From an uncultured Campylobacter sp. (GTDB taxonomy: Bacteria > Campylobacterota > Campylobacteria > Campylobacterales > Campylobacteraceae): a DNA stretch of 64,000 nt. Under the pieces are notes generated by a model. That model was not told the origin of the DNA and ran no database searches. It saw nothing but the letters and a program-made list of their open reading frames with translations. The stretch lies in assembly GCF_937996225.1 (NCBI RefSeq), contig NZ_CALKTC010000055.1:28231-92230 (forward strand), in the 5' to 3' direction. This document shows, piece by piece, positions 54,330-62,986 of this stretch. The stretch's first letter is position 1, and each line of letters starts with the position of its first letter. Position numbers and translations under genes: made by a program.

Positions 54330-55704
54330 CGCTGCGCGAGCGTTTTTTACAAATCTATTAGGCGCGGATAATGCCTATTTTGACGAGGCTCATCGCACGG
54401 CATACTGCTACGACGCGACGAAAAGGCGCTGTCTGCCGGACGGCGTGCTTTTCCCGCGAAGTGAGAACGATGTCAGTCAAATTTTAAAATTCTGCAACGA
54501 AAATTTAATCCCTGTAGTTCCAAGAGGCGCAGGTAGCGGTTTTACTGGTGGATCTTTAGCCGCAAACGGCGGAGTGATTTTAGCATTTGAAAAACATATG
54601 AATAAAATTCTAGAAATCGACATGCAAAATCTACTCGCCGTAGTCCAACCTGGCTGCATAAATATCGATCTGCAAAAAGCAGCCGCAGCGCGCGGGCTTT
54701 TTTATCCGTCCGATCCCGCAAGCCAGGATTATTCCACGCTAGGAGGCAATGTCGCCGAAAACTCCGGCGGTATGCGCGCCGCAAAATACGGCATCACCAA
54801 AGACTATGTAATGGCACTGCGTGCGGTACTGCCTAACGGTGAGGTGATCCGAGCGGGCAAACGCACTATAAAAGATGTCGCAGGCTTCAACGTGGTAGGA
54901 ATTTTAATCGCAAGCGAAGGCGCGCTTGCCGTCATCACCGAAATCACGCTCAAACTAATCCCGATGCCAAAGCTTAAAAAGACCGCGATGGGCGTTTTTC
55001 CTAGCGTAGATGCAGCAATGAATGCCGTGTATAAGACAATGGCAGCCGGTATCACGCCCGTGGCGATGGAATTTTTAGACGCGCTGTGCATAGCCGCGGT
55101 CGAGGAGAAATTTCATAAAGGCTTGCCAAGGGATGCGGGCGCGATTTTGATCTGCGAAACAGACGGCAATTTAGAAGCGGTGCTTTTGAAGGAGCTCGCA
55201 CTCATAAAAGAAATTTTCGTTCAAAACGGCGCGAGCGACTTTCGCATCGCAGAAAGCGAAGAGGAGCGTGCAGGTATTTGGTTTGCGAGGCGCAACTGCT
55301 CGCAGGCGATCAATATCTACGGCACGCTTAAGCTAAATGAGGACATCACCGTCCCGCGCTCGCAGCTGCCCGAGCTACTGCGCCGTATCGCGCGCATCGG
55401 CGATAAATATGGCGTGCGCGTGCCCTGCTTCGGGCACACGGGCGATGGCAATGTCCACACCAACGTCATGGTCGCCGACAAAAAAGATGAAGCTCAGGTG
55501 CGACGCGGACATGACGCAATCACCGAAATTTTCAAAGCTGCAGTTGATCTTGGCGGTACGCTCAGCGGCGAGCACGGCATCGGGCTAAGCAAAGCAGAAT
55601 TTATGCCACTAGCTTTTAGCGCAGCAGAGATGGAGCTATTTCGCGCAATCAAAAGGGCGTTCGATCCAAAAGGTATCTTAAATCCCGGAAAAATGGGGCT
55701 TTAA
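54316..55704 (+). CDS. glcD: FAD-linked oxidase, glycolate/D-lactate dehydrogenase subunit family
   Basis: A 462-residue flavoprotein of the GlcD/D-lactate dehydrogenase family. The PP-loop FAD motif is VPRGAGSGFTGGSLAANGGV near residue 74, with GGNVAENSGGMRAAKYG following; the C-terminal cap ends in CFGHTGDGNVHTN, GEHGIGLSKAEFM and FDPKGILNPGKM. It oxidises a 2-hydroxy acid, perhaps D-lactate or glycolate, to feed the respiratory chain. No GlcE or GlcF partner follows. Starts 14 bp inside the upstream gene. Confidence 0.93.
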   Translation: MATNSAARAFFTNLLGADNAYFDEAHRTAYCYDATKRRCLPDGVLFPRSENDVSQILKFCNENLIPVVPRGAGSGFTGGSLAANGGVILAFEKHMNKILEIDMQNLLAVVQPGCINIDLQKAAAARGLFYPSDPASQDYSTLGGNVAENSGGMRAAKYGITKDYVMALRAVLPNGEVIRAGKRTIKDVAGFNVVGILIASEGALAVITEITLKLIPMPKLKKTAMGVFPSVDAAMNAVYKTMAAGITPVAMEFLDALCIAAVEEKFHKGLPRDAGAILICETDGNLEAVLLKELALIKEIFVQNGASDFRIAESEEERAGIWFARRNCSQAINIYGTLKLNEDITVPRSQLPELLRRIARIGDKYGVRVPCFGHTGDGNVHTNVMVADKKDEAQVRRGHDAITEIFKAAVDLGGTLSGEHGIGLSKAEFMPLAFSAAEMELFRAIKRAFDPKGILNPGKMGL

Positions 55705-56348
55705 ATTAGGATCGTCATCCAACTTCTACGGTGATTTGAAATCGATTTATCCCACTTATCTCATCTAAAATTTTACTTTCTTACAATATGCCTACTTAAA
55801 ATTTATCTTGCTTACAATTTAGCTTATTTACAGGCTACTTCGAGTTAGTTTCAAGCTTGATCTACCCATTGACAGATCGATTTTGCTTGCTTTGCGATGA
55901 ATAATTTTACTTGTTTATTGATAGATTCCATCCACTTGATAATTGATTTTACTTACTTCGCAGATTGATTATCCCGTGCGATCTTCTTCGGATATTTTTG
56001 CCATATCAGCTGTGATTGCATAGCTACTCGCTAGTTTGCGCAATTTTTTCTCTTTCAACGATATATAATTTAGCACTATTATTATGATAAAATCCCTATA
56101 TCGCGATGAGTAAGTCTATGATAAGTCAAAATTCTGTCAATAAAATCCACAGCATAGATTAAATTCTAAACTTCCAAGATACTGAAATTTTAAAATCACT
56201 ATCTATCGATATTATCGCAATATGTGAAATTTCAGCAATAAAATTTAAAGACGAAATTCCACGGAATTTCATAAAATCCTATAAAGCTCCGCAAAATTTC
56301 TACGCTAATTTCGATCTCACCGTATTATCATCTAGCTAGTCCTGCTAT
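55705..56348. repeat. 644-bp AT-rich gap with degenerate ~20-bp units
   Basis: No gene. From about 55755 to 55975 an ATTTTACTTGCTT / GATTTTGCTTGCTT-like core recurs roughly every 20-23 bp (e.g. 55764, 55882, 55903, 55946). It is much richer in T than other arrays. Confidence 0.6.
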
Positions 56349-57035
56349 CTATTTGGTCGCATTAGCCTCGCTTGCATTTATTTTATTCATCGCGGCTACT
56401 ACATTGCAGCTAAACTCCGCTCCCAGCTTGCAGGCCTTGTCGTAGTAGATCATCGCCTTATCCAGATCCGGCTCGCCAAATTCCTTCTTTGAATACGCTA
56501 ACCCGACCCTCTGGCATCCCTCTGCCAAAGCAGCATCGCAAGATTTGAGGAAAAACTTAAGAGCGCCCTGATAGTCTTTTTCTTCGTAGCTAGCGACCGC
56601 AGCGTTTAAGCAGCCCTCGCCTAATCCCAAATCGCATGATTTGGCAAAAAACGCAAATGTATTTTTCTTATCGGCATTTTTATAAGAGATTATCGCAGCG
56701 TTGTAGCAAGCTTTGGCGGCTCCCAGCTCGCACGCTTTGGAATAAAACCGCGCGGACTTGCCCTTATCTTTTGTAGTTTTATATAAATTTTGCTCGTCGT
56801 AATATAAATCCCCCGCGATAGCACAGCTATTTTCTAGCCCCGCTTCACAAGCTTTTTCAAATGGCTTTTTTGCTGCCTCATAATCGCGCTCCTCAAGCAA
56901 ATATCCTCCATAGTCTTCGCACGAATTAGCCCTACCGATGCCGCATCCGACAAACGAGACCCCTTGCGGGAAAAATATCTGCGCGAGCAAGTAGGCTGCT
57001 ACGATTAGTGCGGTAATCGACGCTAAAATTTTCAT
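56349..57035 (-). CDS. Cysteine-rich Sel1-like repeat protein (HcpA-like)
   Basis: A 228-residue exported or membrane-anchored protein with an N-terminal hydrophobic segment (ITALIVAAYLLAQIFF). About five Sel1 repeats carry paired cysteines seven residues apart (CEAGLENSC, CELGAAKAC, CDLGLGEGC, CDAALAEGC, CKLGAEFSC), the disulfide pattern of the Helicobacter cysteine-rich proteins (HcpA-E). Those proteins are secreted, and some bind beta-lactams and stimulate immune cells. Function here is not known. Confidence 0.9.
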   Translation of the reverse strand: MKILASITALIVAAYLLAQIFFPQGVSFVGCGIGRANSCEDYGGYLLEERDYEAAKKPFEKACEAGLENSCAIAGDLYYDEQNLYKTTKDKGKSARFYSKACELGAAKACYNAAIISYKNADKKNTFAFFAKSCDLGLGEGCLNAAVASYEEKDYQGALKFFLKSCDAALAEGCQRVGLAYSKKEFGEPDLDKAMIYYDKACKLGAEFSCNVVAAMNKINASEANATK

Positions 57036-57808
57036 TTTTGCTCCTTTTAAATTTTAAAAATAATTATAGCAAAAAGCGAGGGGTAAAATTTTAATTTTTG
57101 ATAATAGCTGTGAAATTTGCGGCGAAATTCCTACAAAATTTCTATCAAAATCCCAAGCAAAATTTTAAATAAAATTTTAAACGGAGCTTTGAGCTGAATT
57201 TCAAAAAGACAAATTAAAATTTTACTTGCAAGATTATTTTTATGGCTGGCTTGCCTCAATTTTTACTCGCACGTCTATGCGGCATCCACGGCGCCTGCAG
57301 TATTTATAATAAAGCTTTAATCCTGAGGTCTGAAACACCTACAGCCTCTGCAATGGTGATTTATCAGAGCGACAATCTAATGCGTAAAATATTTTGTTGC
57401 ATACCAAGCCCATGGTGAGCATCTTGCCGTGCCCTAGAAAACTTTTGAAAATTTCGCATTGCTGCTTAGAAATTTTAAAAAATTTTACGCCACCACCCTT
57501 TAAGTTTTATCTTAGAAATAGGTTTGCCTATGCTAAAATCGTAAGCATAATGCGTCTTTAGGCGTTTTGGCTCCAATACCCAGGCTTCTTAGATCTACAC
57601 CACTTAGATATATGAGCCTTAAAATAATTTAGGCCGCGCAGTATCTGTATAGAGTACGTAAATTTCATCTATGTAGGTTGCGACTGAGATTTCAGCCGTG
57701 CAAGCCCAGCTCGTAAAATTCTGCTAGTTTTAAAACCCAAATGCCACGTAGAATTCTATCCATTTAAAGAGCCTTACTTCAAAATTTATTCACTGCAAGC
57801 CGCGCTCT
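57036..57808. other. 773-bp gap, nothing recognised
   Basis: No gene, tRNA or terminator seen. 57060-57200 has AAATTTTA units. The rest has mixed composition and no repeat strong enough to describe. Confidence 0.45.
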
Positions 57809-58177
57809 CTAGCGCTCAAACTCTATCACAACCTCCTCCTCGCCGAACCACATCACGGAGTTTTTTATATCGCAAAACTTTGCCTCATCCGCCATCAGCT
57901 CCGTTAGCACCGCTCGCGCCGCCTCGCTATTTCGCGCATCCGCAAACGCCTGTACGCTCTCATACCATAGCTCGCCCATCGCATCGTAGCCAAACGCCGC
58001 CGTCTCGCGCCTGGTGCTCTGCCCCCCGATAAAGATGGGCATAGTTTTTGCATAGCGGACGATATTTAGTGCCTTTTGATTAGCCAAAACCTTTTGCGAA
58101 TGCGCCGCCCAGTGCGCTAAAAACTCCTGCTGCGTGATGTTCGGCGCCCTTTTTACTAACATCGTGATCTTAAACAT
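57809..58177 (-). CDS. EthD domain-containing protein
   Basis: A 122-residue ferredoxin-like alpha+beta-barrel protein of the EthD/Dabb type. FKITMLVKRAPNITQQEFLA, HWAAHSQKVL and the C-terminal MWFGEEEVVIEF match the EthD family. Such proteins act as small oxygenase- or dehalogenase-like enzymes or accessory dimers; no active site was identified. Single gene between long gaps. Confidence 0.85.
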   Translation of the reverse strand: MFKITMLVKRAPNITQQEFLAHWAAHSQKVLANQKALNIVRYAKTMPIFIGGQSTRRETAAFGYDAMGELWYESVQAFADARNSEAARAVLTELMADEAKFCDIKNSVMWFGEEEVVIEFER

Positions 58178-58625
58178 AACCGCTCCCTAAATGAAATTTA
58201 TCGCAAAATTTGCGCCCTATTCTATGATACCTCCGCGTCTTTTTGCGATTTTTACTTCACGTTCTTTGCGTCTAAATAGACCTTGCAAAAACTTAAAATA
58301 GCAACCGTACACGCTAGCACAAACCGCCAAAATACATAAGTCTCGCCACTTAAAACTTAAATCGCTGTCAATCTCACTCGGTTTAACTACCTAAAGCGTC
58401 ATTTACGGCTGCCGCCAAAATAAATTCCGCAGGCTCTTTGCAGGCAAAGCAAAATTTCGCCAAGCTTTAGCGAACGATGAAAATTTTACTGACTTTCGGC
58501 GCGCATAAATTCCGTCTATTTTAGGCGAGCGAGTAAAATTCCGCGGCCTTTCAAACGGCGACAAAACAGACGAGCGGCGATTTTCTCTTGCGCCGCCGCG
58601 GGCAAATTACGTTGCTACGCACGCG
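58178..58625. other. 448-bp gap, nothing recognised
   Basis: Between the EthD and ruvX genes I see only weak AAATTT-type units near 58480-58540; no gene, RNA or terminator. Confidence 0.45.
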
Positions 58626-59018
58626 CTAACCCTTGCTCGACAAAAACCTCTGCAAAATTATCGTCGCGGCGATACTATCAAAGCGCGGATCCTTGCCGCC
58701 CCCCTTAGCGCCTTTGCTCGCAAACTCTGCCGCTTCGGCGCTCGAAAAGCTCTCGTCTTGAAATTTTATCTCGCCGTCAAAATCCAGCAGCGAGGCGAAG
58801 TGGCGTATGCGCCTGCTCATCTCCTCCTCGCTCGCCCCGCCGCGCGGCACGCCAAGCACCAGCATGCTGGCGCCCTTTTCGCGCAGCAGTTCGCTTAGCT
58901 CGCGCGCGGCTTGGGTGCGATTTTTGCGCAGGATCGGCTCGCACGGAAGCGGCGTCTTATCATCCGGTGCCGCCGCCACGCCGATACGTTTGAGACCAAG
59001 ATCAATCGCAACTATCAA
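58626..59018 (-). CDS. ruvX: Holliday-junction resolvase-like protein RuvX (YqgF)
   Basis: A 130-residue RNase H-fold protein of the YqgF family, probably acting in 16S rRNA 5' processing and/or junction cleavage. The acidic active-site pieces are IVAIDLGLKRIGVA at the N-terminus, FQDESFSS in the middle, and DSIAATIIL at the C-terminus. In C. jejuni ruvX directly follows dprA; here an 831-bp geneless stretch separates them. Confidence 0.92.
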   Translation of the reverse strand: MIVAIDLGLKRIGVAAAPDDKTPLPCEPILRKNRTQAARELSELLREKGASMLVLGVPRGGASEEEMSRRIRHFASLLDFDGEIKFQDESFSSAEAAEFASKGAKGGGKDPRFDSIAATIILQRFLSSKG

Positions 59019-59849
59019 AATTTATCCTTTGCTAACATCAAATTTTGCGGAATTCCGCCATTAAAATTCTATCGCCGAAATTCCGCGATCGGAATTTCAT
59101 AGCTAAATTTTATCGCAGAATTTAGCTGCGGATTTATGAAATTTTATACGAAATTGACATAAATTACACTCGCTCGCGCCGCTTGCGAGCTATTAAATTT
59201 AGCGTGCCACAAGCTTCAAATTTTAAAATTTCGATCGCCGCACCTGGCAGGTACATCCGCACTGAGTCCGCGTGAGCTTGCACGTAAGCGACACCCAAAC
59301 TCACGGTGGGCATAAACCCTACCGTGCAGGTGCCGGACGTGCAACCAACCCACCCCACGCAAAATCAAAATTTTAAAGCAAACCCGCACTCACGCGACGG
59401 AGCAGATACAAGCCCCCCTGCGCTTTATAACTCGTAAAATTTTACTGCTACGATCAAAATTTTTCCTTGCGGCAAATTCAGCCTACCACGCTTATGCTGA
59501 AATCTGCAGCCAAATTTACCCGCAAAAATTTAGCACGATAGGCAAACAAACATTTAAACGCTATTTCAGAAAATTTCATACATTTTAACACTTAAATTCT
59601 GCGCCGCAAAGTATTTATAGATCGCGAGAAGCATTCACAAACCGATCATTACCGCAATCGGGGCGAGTGGCACTACACAAACAAGCCGCGCGGGTTTGTT
59701 TTAAGCTCAAGCGCTACTTGCGGAAAGCAAAATTTTACCGAGCCACCTTTTTCTAAATTTAAACTCTGACCGCGCAGACTATGCGCCATGCAAACACGCT
59801 ATGCCGGCAGGCGGCGCCGATCAAACCGCGACGAGCAAGCGCCCGCCGG
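59019..59849. other. 831-bp gap between dprA and ruvX
   Basis: No gene recognised. AAATTT-type units lie at about 59030-59160. 59240-59360 has GTGCC, CCGTGC and CACGTAAGCG words that repeat weakly. A short hairpin GCTCGC / GCGAGC is at 59173-59191. Confidence 0.5.
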
Positions 59850-60638
59850 CTACTTTGCCACGATCTTTGCGCCTAAAATTTCGATCTTGCCTTCAAGCTC
59901 GTATTCGTAAATTTTATCGCCGAAGCGCTCGATCGCCGCTTGCAGATCGGAATTTAGCGCTAAAAATTCCATCACCTCATCCTGCGCGCGCTCAGTGCTT
60001 TGCGGCATCTGCGGAGCCAAAGACGCAACAAACTCGCCAAAATCCGCGATCAGCCGCGCCTGAGATTTTGCGAGCAGATCGTTCGTGCCCGCGCTCTCGT
60101 CTATGCGGTGCGGCAGCACGTATACGGGTATGCCCATCTCGCGGGCCAGGCGCGCGCTTTGCAGCGAGCCGCTGCGGGGCTCGGCTTGAGCGACGATGAG
60201 CGCTTCGGACAGCGCCACGACGATGCGGTTGCGCTGCAAAAACTGAAATCCGCGCGCGCTCACGCCGTCCTCATACTCGCTAAGCGCGAGGCTGCGCCCG
60301 TAAATTTTGCCGATCATGGCGGCGTTTTGCGCGGGATAAATTTGATCAAGACCGTTTCCAAAAACCGCGATCGTGTTTGGGAACGCCCCTTCGTGCGCGG
60401 CTATGTCACAGCCGATCGCCGCGCCGCTTACGACGCAAAAGTCCGCATCGCTCAAAGCGCGCGCGAGGCGCAGAATCAAATTTTTGCTATAAACGCTCAT
60501 CTTGCGCGAGCCCACGATAGAGATACGGCGCTTTTGCAGCAGTGCGGGCTCGCCCCTAAAATACAGCCGCGCGGGCTCGCTCGCACCGAGCCTTTTTAAG
60601 CTTGGAATTTTAAAACCGAGCTCACTCGTAGTACTCAT
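59850..60638 (-). CDS. dprA: DNA processing protein DprA
   Basis: A 262-residue DprA, which loads RecA on incoming single-stranded DNA in natural transformation. The Rossmann-like core is intact: ISIVGSRKMSVYS, VVSGAAIGCDIAAHEGA, IAVFGNGLDQIYP and FLQRNRIVVALSEALIVAQA. A short C-terminal winged-helix-like tail follows. The 5' end overlaps the deacetylase gene by 17 bp. Presence suggests competence. Confidence 0.95.
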   Translation of the reverse strand: MSTTSELGFKIPSLKRLGASEPARLYFRGEPALLQKRRISIVGSRKMSVYSKNLILRLARALSDADFCVVSGAAIGCDIAAHEGAFPNTIAVFGNGLDQIYPAQNAAMIGKIYGRSLALSEYEDGVSARGFQFLQRNRIVVALSEALIVAQAEPRSGSLQSARLAREMGIPVYVLPHRIDESAGTNDLLAKSQARLIADFGEFVASLAPQMPQSTERAQDEVMEFLALNSDLQAAIERFGDKIYEYELEGKIEILGAKIVAK

Positions 60639-61812
60639 AAATTTCGTCCAAATAGACCAAATCGACCTCGCCTAGGATGTCGGCGCTGTTTGCAAGCGCG
60701 CGCAGAGTGGAGCTTTTGGGATGGCCGATGGCGATGGCGTAACCCTGCTTTTTAGCAAGCGCGACGGCTTCGCGCAGCTTTTTGCGCACCGCAGCGACGC
60801 TGTTTTGATTATCTAAAAACACATCGCGATGCACGTATCGCATTCCGAGTCCATTCATCGCCACCTTAGCCTTGGTAGCGGGGCTCGTGCGCGAGTCGAT
60901 AAATAAAAATCCATGCTCGTTCATCGCGCGCAGCAGGTTTTGCATCGCGCGCTCGTCGGCGGTAAATTTGGAACCGGTGTGGTTATTTATAAATTTAGCG
61001 TTCGGAAAGTCCGCGCGCAGCTTGGCTATGACGCCGTTTAGCTTCTCGTAATTATCCGAAGCTCGCAGCGTCGCGGAGTTATTTTTGGCAGAGCTCGCCT
61101 CCATCGGCAGATGGATAGCGTAATGCTCAAAGCCGCGAGCGAGCGAGCGCGTGTCCTTGCGTTGGTACTCTGGCGGGAAGATGGATGGCGTCACGCGCAC
61201 GGGCAGAGCGGCGATCTTTTGCGCCTGCTCGCCGGTGCCTACGTCGTCGATGATGATTGCTAGCTTTGCGCGAGAGCCTGCGGGTAAAGCCTTGCGCGGC
61301 GATTTAGAAAGATCATCCGCACCGCTAGAAACGTGGCTTTGTGCGGTAGAATTGATGGAATTTTCTGGCGCGGAATTTACTACGGTAAAATTTACGTCAG
61401 ATCCGTCGCTCGCCGAATTTGCGGCGGCGGAATTTGCGGAAGCTATAGAATTCACGGAATTTTGCGAATCGCCGTTTGCGGAATTTTGTACTGATGGATT
61501 CTGCCGTGCGGGCTCGATGCTCATCTTAGGCGTAGTTACGTTTTGCTCGGCGATCTTATCAAGCTCCTTTTGAATCAAAGCTTCCTTCTGTGCAGCGCTT
61601 AAACGCGGCTTTTTACCGCGAGGATCGGAAGTGCTCTCGGGGGCTTGCTTGCGCGAGCTTTGCTGCAACGCGGTTTTATTGCCCGAAAATACGAGATCCA
61701 AAACCGCGTAAGTAACCGCGCCGCTTAAAAAGCATAAGATTACGACAAAGACGATCGTTGCGTAGTTGATCGGGCGCTTTTTGCGGCGCCCGCGTGGATT
61801 TCTACTAGCCAA
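60622..61812 (-). CDS. Divergent polysaccharide deacetylase family protein (YibQ-like) with Asn/Ser-rich linker
   Basis: A 396-residue membrane-anchored protein. A basic N-terminus and one transmembrane helix (ATIVFVVILCFLSGAVTYAV) are followed by a low-complexity linker to about residue 175, then a divergent polysaccharide deacetylase domain (KLAIIIDDVGTG, HLPMEA, NNHTGSKFT, FIDSRTSP, IAIGHPK). The role is probably in envelope sugar or peptidoglycan handling; the catalytic state is not proven. Residues 104-165 are unusually Asn/Ser-rich (QNSANGDSQNSVNSIAS). Confidence 0.88.
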   Translation of the reverse strand: MASRNPRGRRKKRPINYATIVFVVILCFLSGAVTYAVLDLVFSGNKTALQQSSRKQAPESTSDPRGKKPRLSAAQKEALIQKELDKIAEQNVTTPKMSIEPARQNPSVQNSANGDSQNSVNSIASANSAAANSASDGSDVNFTVVNSAPENSINSTAQSHVSSGADDLSKSPRKALPAGSRAKLAIIIDDVGTGEQAQKIAALPVRVTPSIFPPEYQRKDTRSLARGFEHYAIHLPMEASSAKNNSATLRASDNYEKLNGVIAKLRADFPNAKFINNHTGSKFTADERAMQNLLRAMNEHGFLFIDSRTSPATKAKVAMNGLGMRYVHRDVFLDNQNSVAAVRKKLREAVALAKKQGYAIAIGHPKSSTLRALANSADILGEVDLVYLDEIYEYYE

Positions 61813-61825
61813 AGCTCAGCCGAAA

Positions 61826-62848
61826 TCAGTTTTTATCTTTATTTACGAGCTTACCCTTGGCAATCCACGGCATCATCGCGCGAAGCTTATCGCCGGTTTT
61901 GGTAAGCAAGCTGTTTGCCGTGATGTTGCGCTCGGCGTTCATTCGCACGTAGCCAGCTTTGCGCTCGAGGATGAAGTCTTTTGCAAATTTGCCGTTTTGG
62001 ATCTCCTTTAGCACCTCTTTCATCGCAGCTTTGCTACTTTCGTTTACGACGCGGTTGCCGCTTACGTAATCGCCATATTCTGCGGTGTTTGAGATCGAGT
62101 AGCGCATATCGGCCATGCCGCCTTGATAGATGAGATCCACGATAAGCTTCATCTCATGCTGGCACTCAAAATACGCCATCTCAGGCTCATATCCAGCCTC
62201 TACGAGGGTCTCAAAGCCTGCATTGATGAGCGCGCAAAGTCCGCCGCAAAGCACAGCCTGCTCGCCGAAAAGATCGGTCTCGGTCTCTGCTTTGAAGGTT
62301 GTTTCGATGATGCCGGTGCGACCGCCGCCGATCGCACTTGCGTAACTTAAAGCAAGCTCTTTGGCCCTGCCGCTTTCGTTTTGCGAAACGGCGATCAGCA
62401 TCGGTACGCCGCCGCCGCTTACAAACTCGTTGCGAACGGTGTGGCCCGGGGCTTTCGGAGCGATCATAATGCAATCGATGCCCTTTGGAGGGACGATCTG
62501 TCCGAAGTGGATATTAAAGCCGTGCGCGAACGCGATCGCGTTGCCTTCGCTTAAACTCGGCTCGATCTCCGCTTTGAAAATGTCGCTTTGAAACTCGTCG
62601 GGCGTTAGGATCATTACGACGTCCGCGGCTTTCGTAGCCTCGCCGACGCTCATTACTTTAAAGCCCTTCGCCTCGGCCTTGCTCCAGCTCGCGCCGCCCT
62701 TTTTAAGGCCCACGATGACCTCTACGCCGCTATCGCGCAAATTTTCGGCGTGAGCGTGTCCCTGCGAGCCGAAGCCGATCATAGCGACCTTTTTAGCCTT
62801 AATCAAACCCAAATCGCAATCTTTGTCGTAAAAAACGTTTATTGCCAT
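61826..62848 (-). CDS. ilvC: Ketol-acid reductoisomerase
   Basis: A 340-residue class I KARI in valine, leucine and isoleucine synthesis. The NADPH motif is GFGSQGHAHAENLRDSG; the Mg2+/substrate-binding segments AETDLFGEQAVLCGG and SNTAEYGDYVSG are present. Full family length, no insertion. It ends 14 bp before the deacetylase gene, matching the order known in C. jejuni, and is divergent from proC. Confidence 0.97.
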   Translation of the reverse strand: MAINVFYDKDCDLGLIKAKKVAMIGFGSQGHAHAENLRDSGVEVIVGLKKGGASWSKAEAKGFKVMSVGEATKAADVVMILTPDEFQSDIFKAEIEPSLSEGNAIAFAHGFNIHFGQIVPPKGIDCIMIAPKAPGHTVRNEFVSGGGVPMLIAVSQNESGRAKELALSYASAIGGGRTGIIETTFKAETETDLFGEQAVLCGGLCALINAGFETLVEAGYEPEMAYFECQHEMKLIVDLIYQGGMADMRYSISNTAEYGDYVSGNRVVNESSKAAMKEVLKEIQNGKFAKDFILERKAGYVRMNAERNITANSLLTKTGDKLRAMMPWIAKGKLVNKDKN

Positions 62849-62986
62849 AACGCATCCTTTTTTTAAAAATTTAGGCGAGATTGTAGCTAAAATTTGCTTT
62901 TACGTAGATAAACCGCGCGCCGCAAGGGGGGATAAAGAAATTTTGAGCTATCATTGAGGCATAATTTAGCTTTAAAAGGAGCAAAA

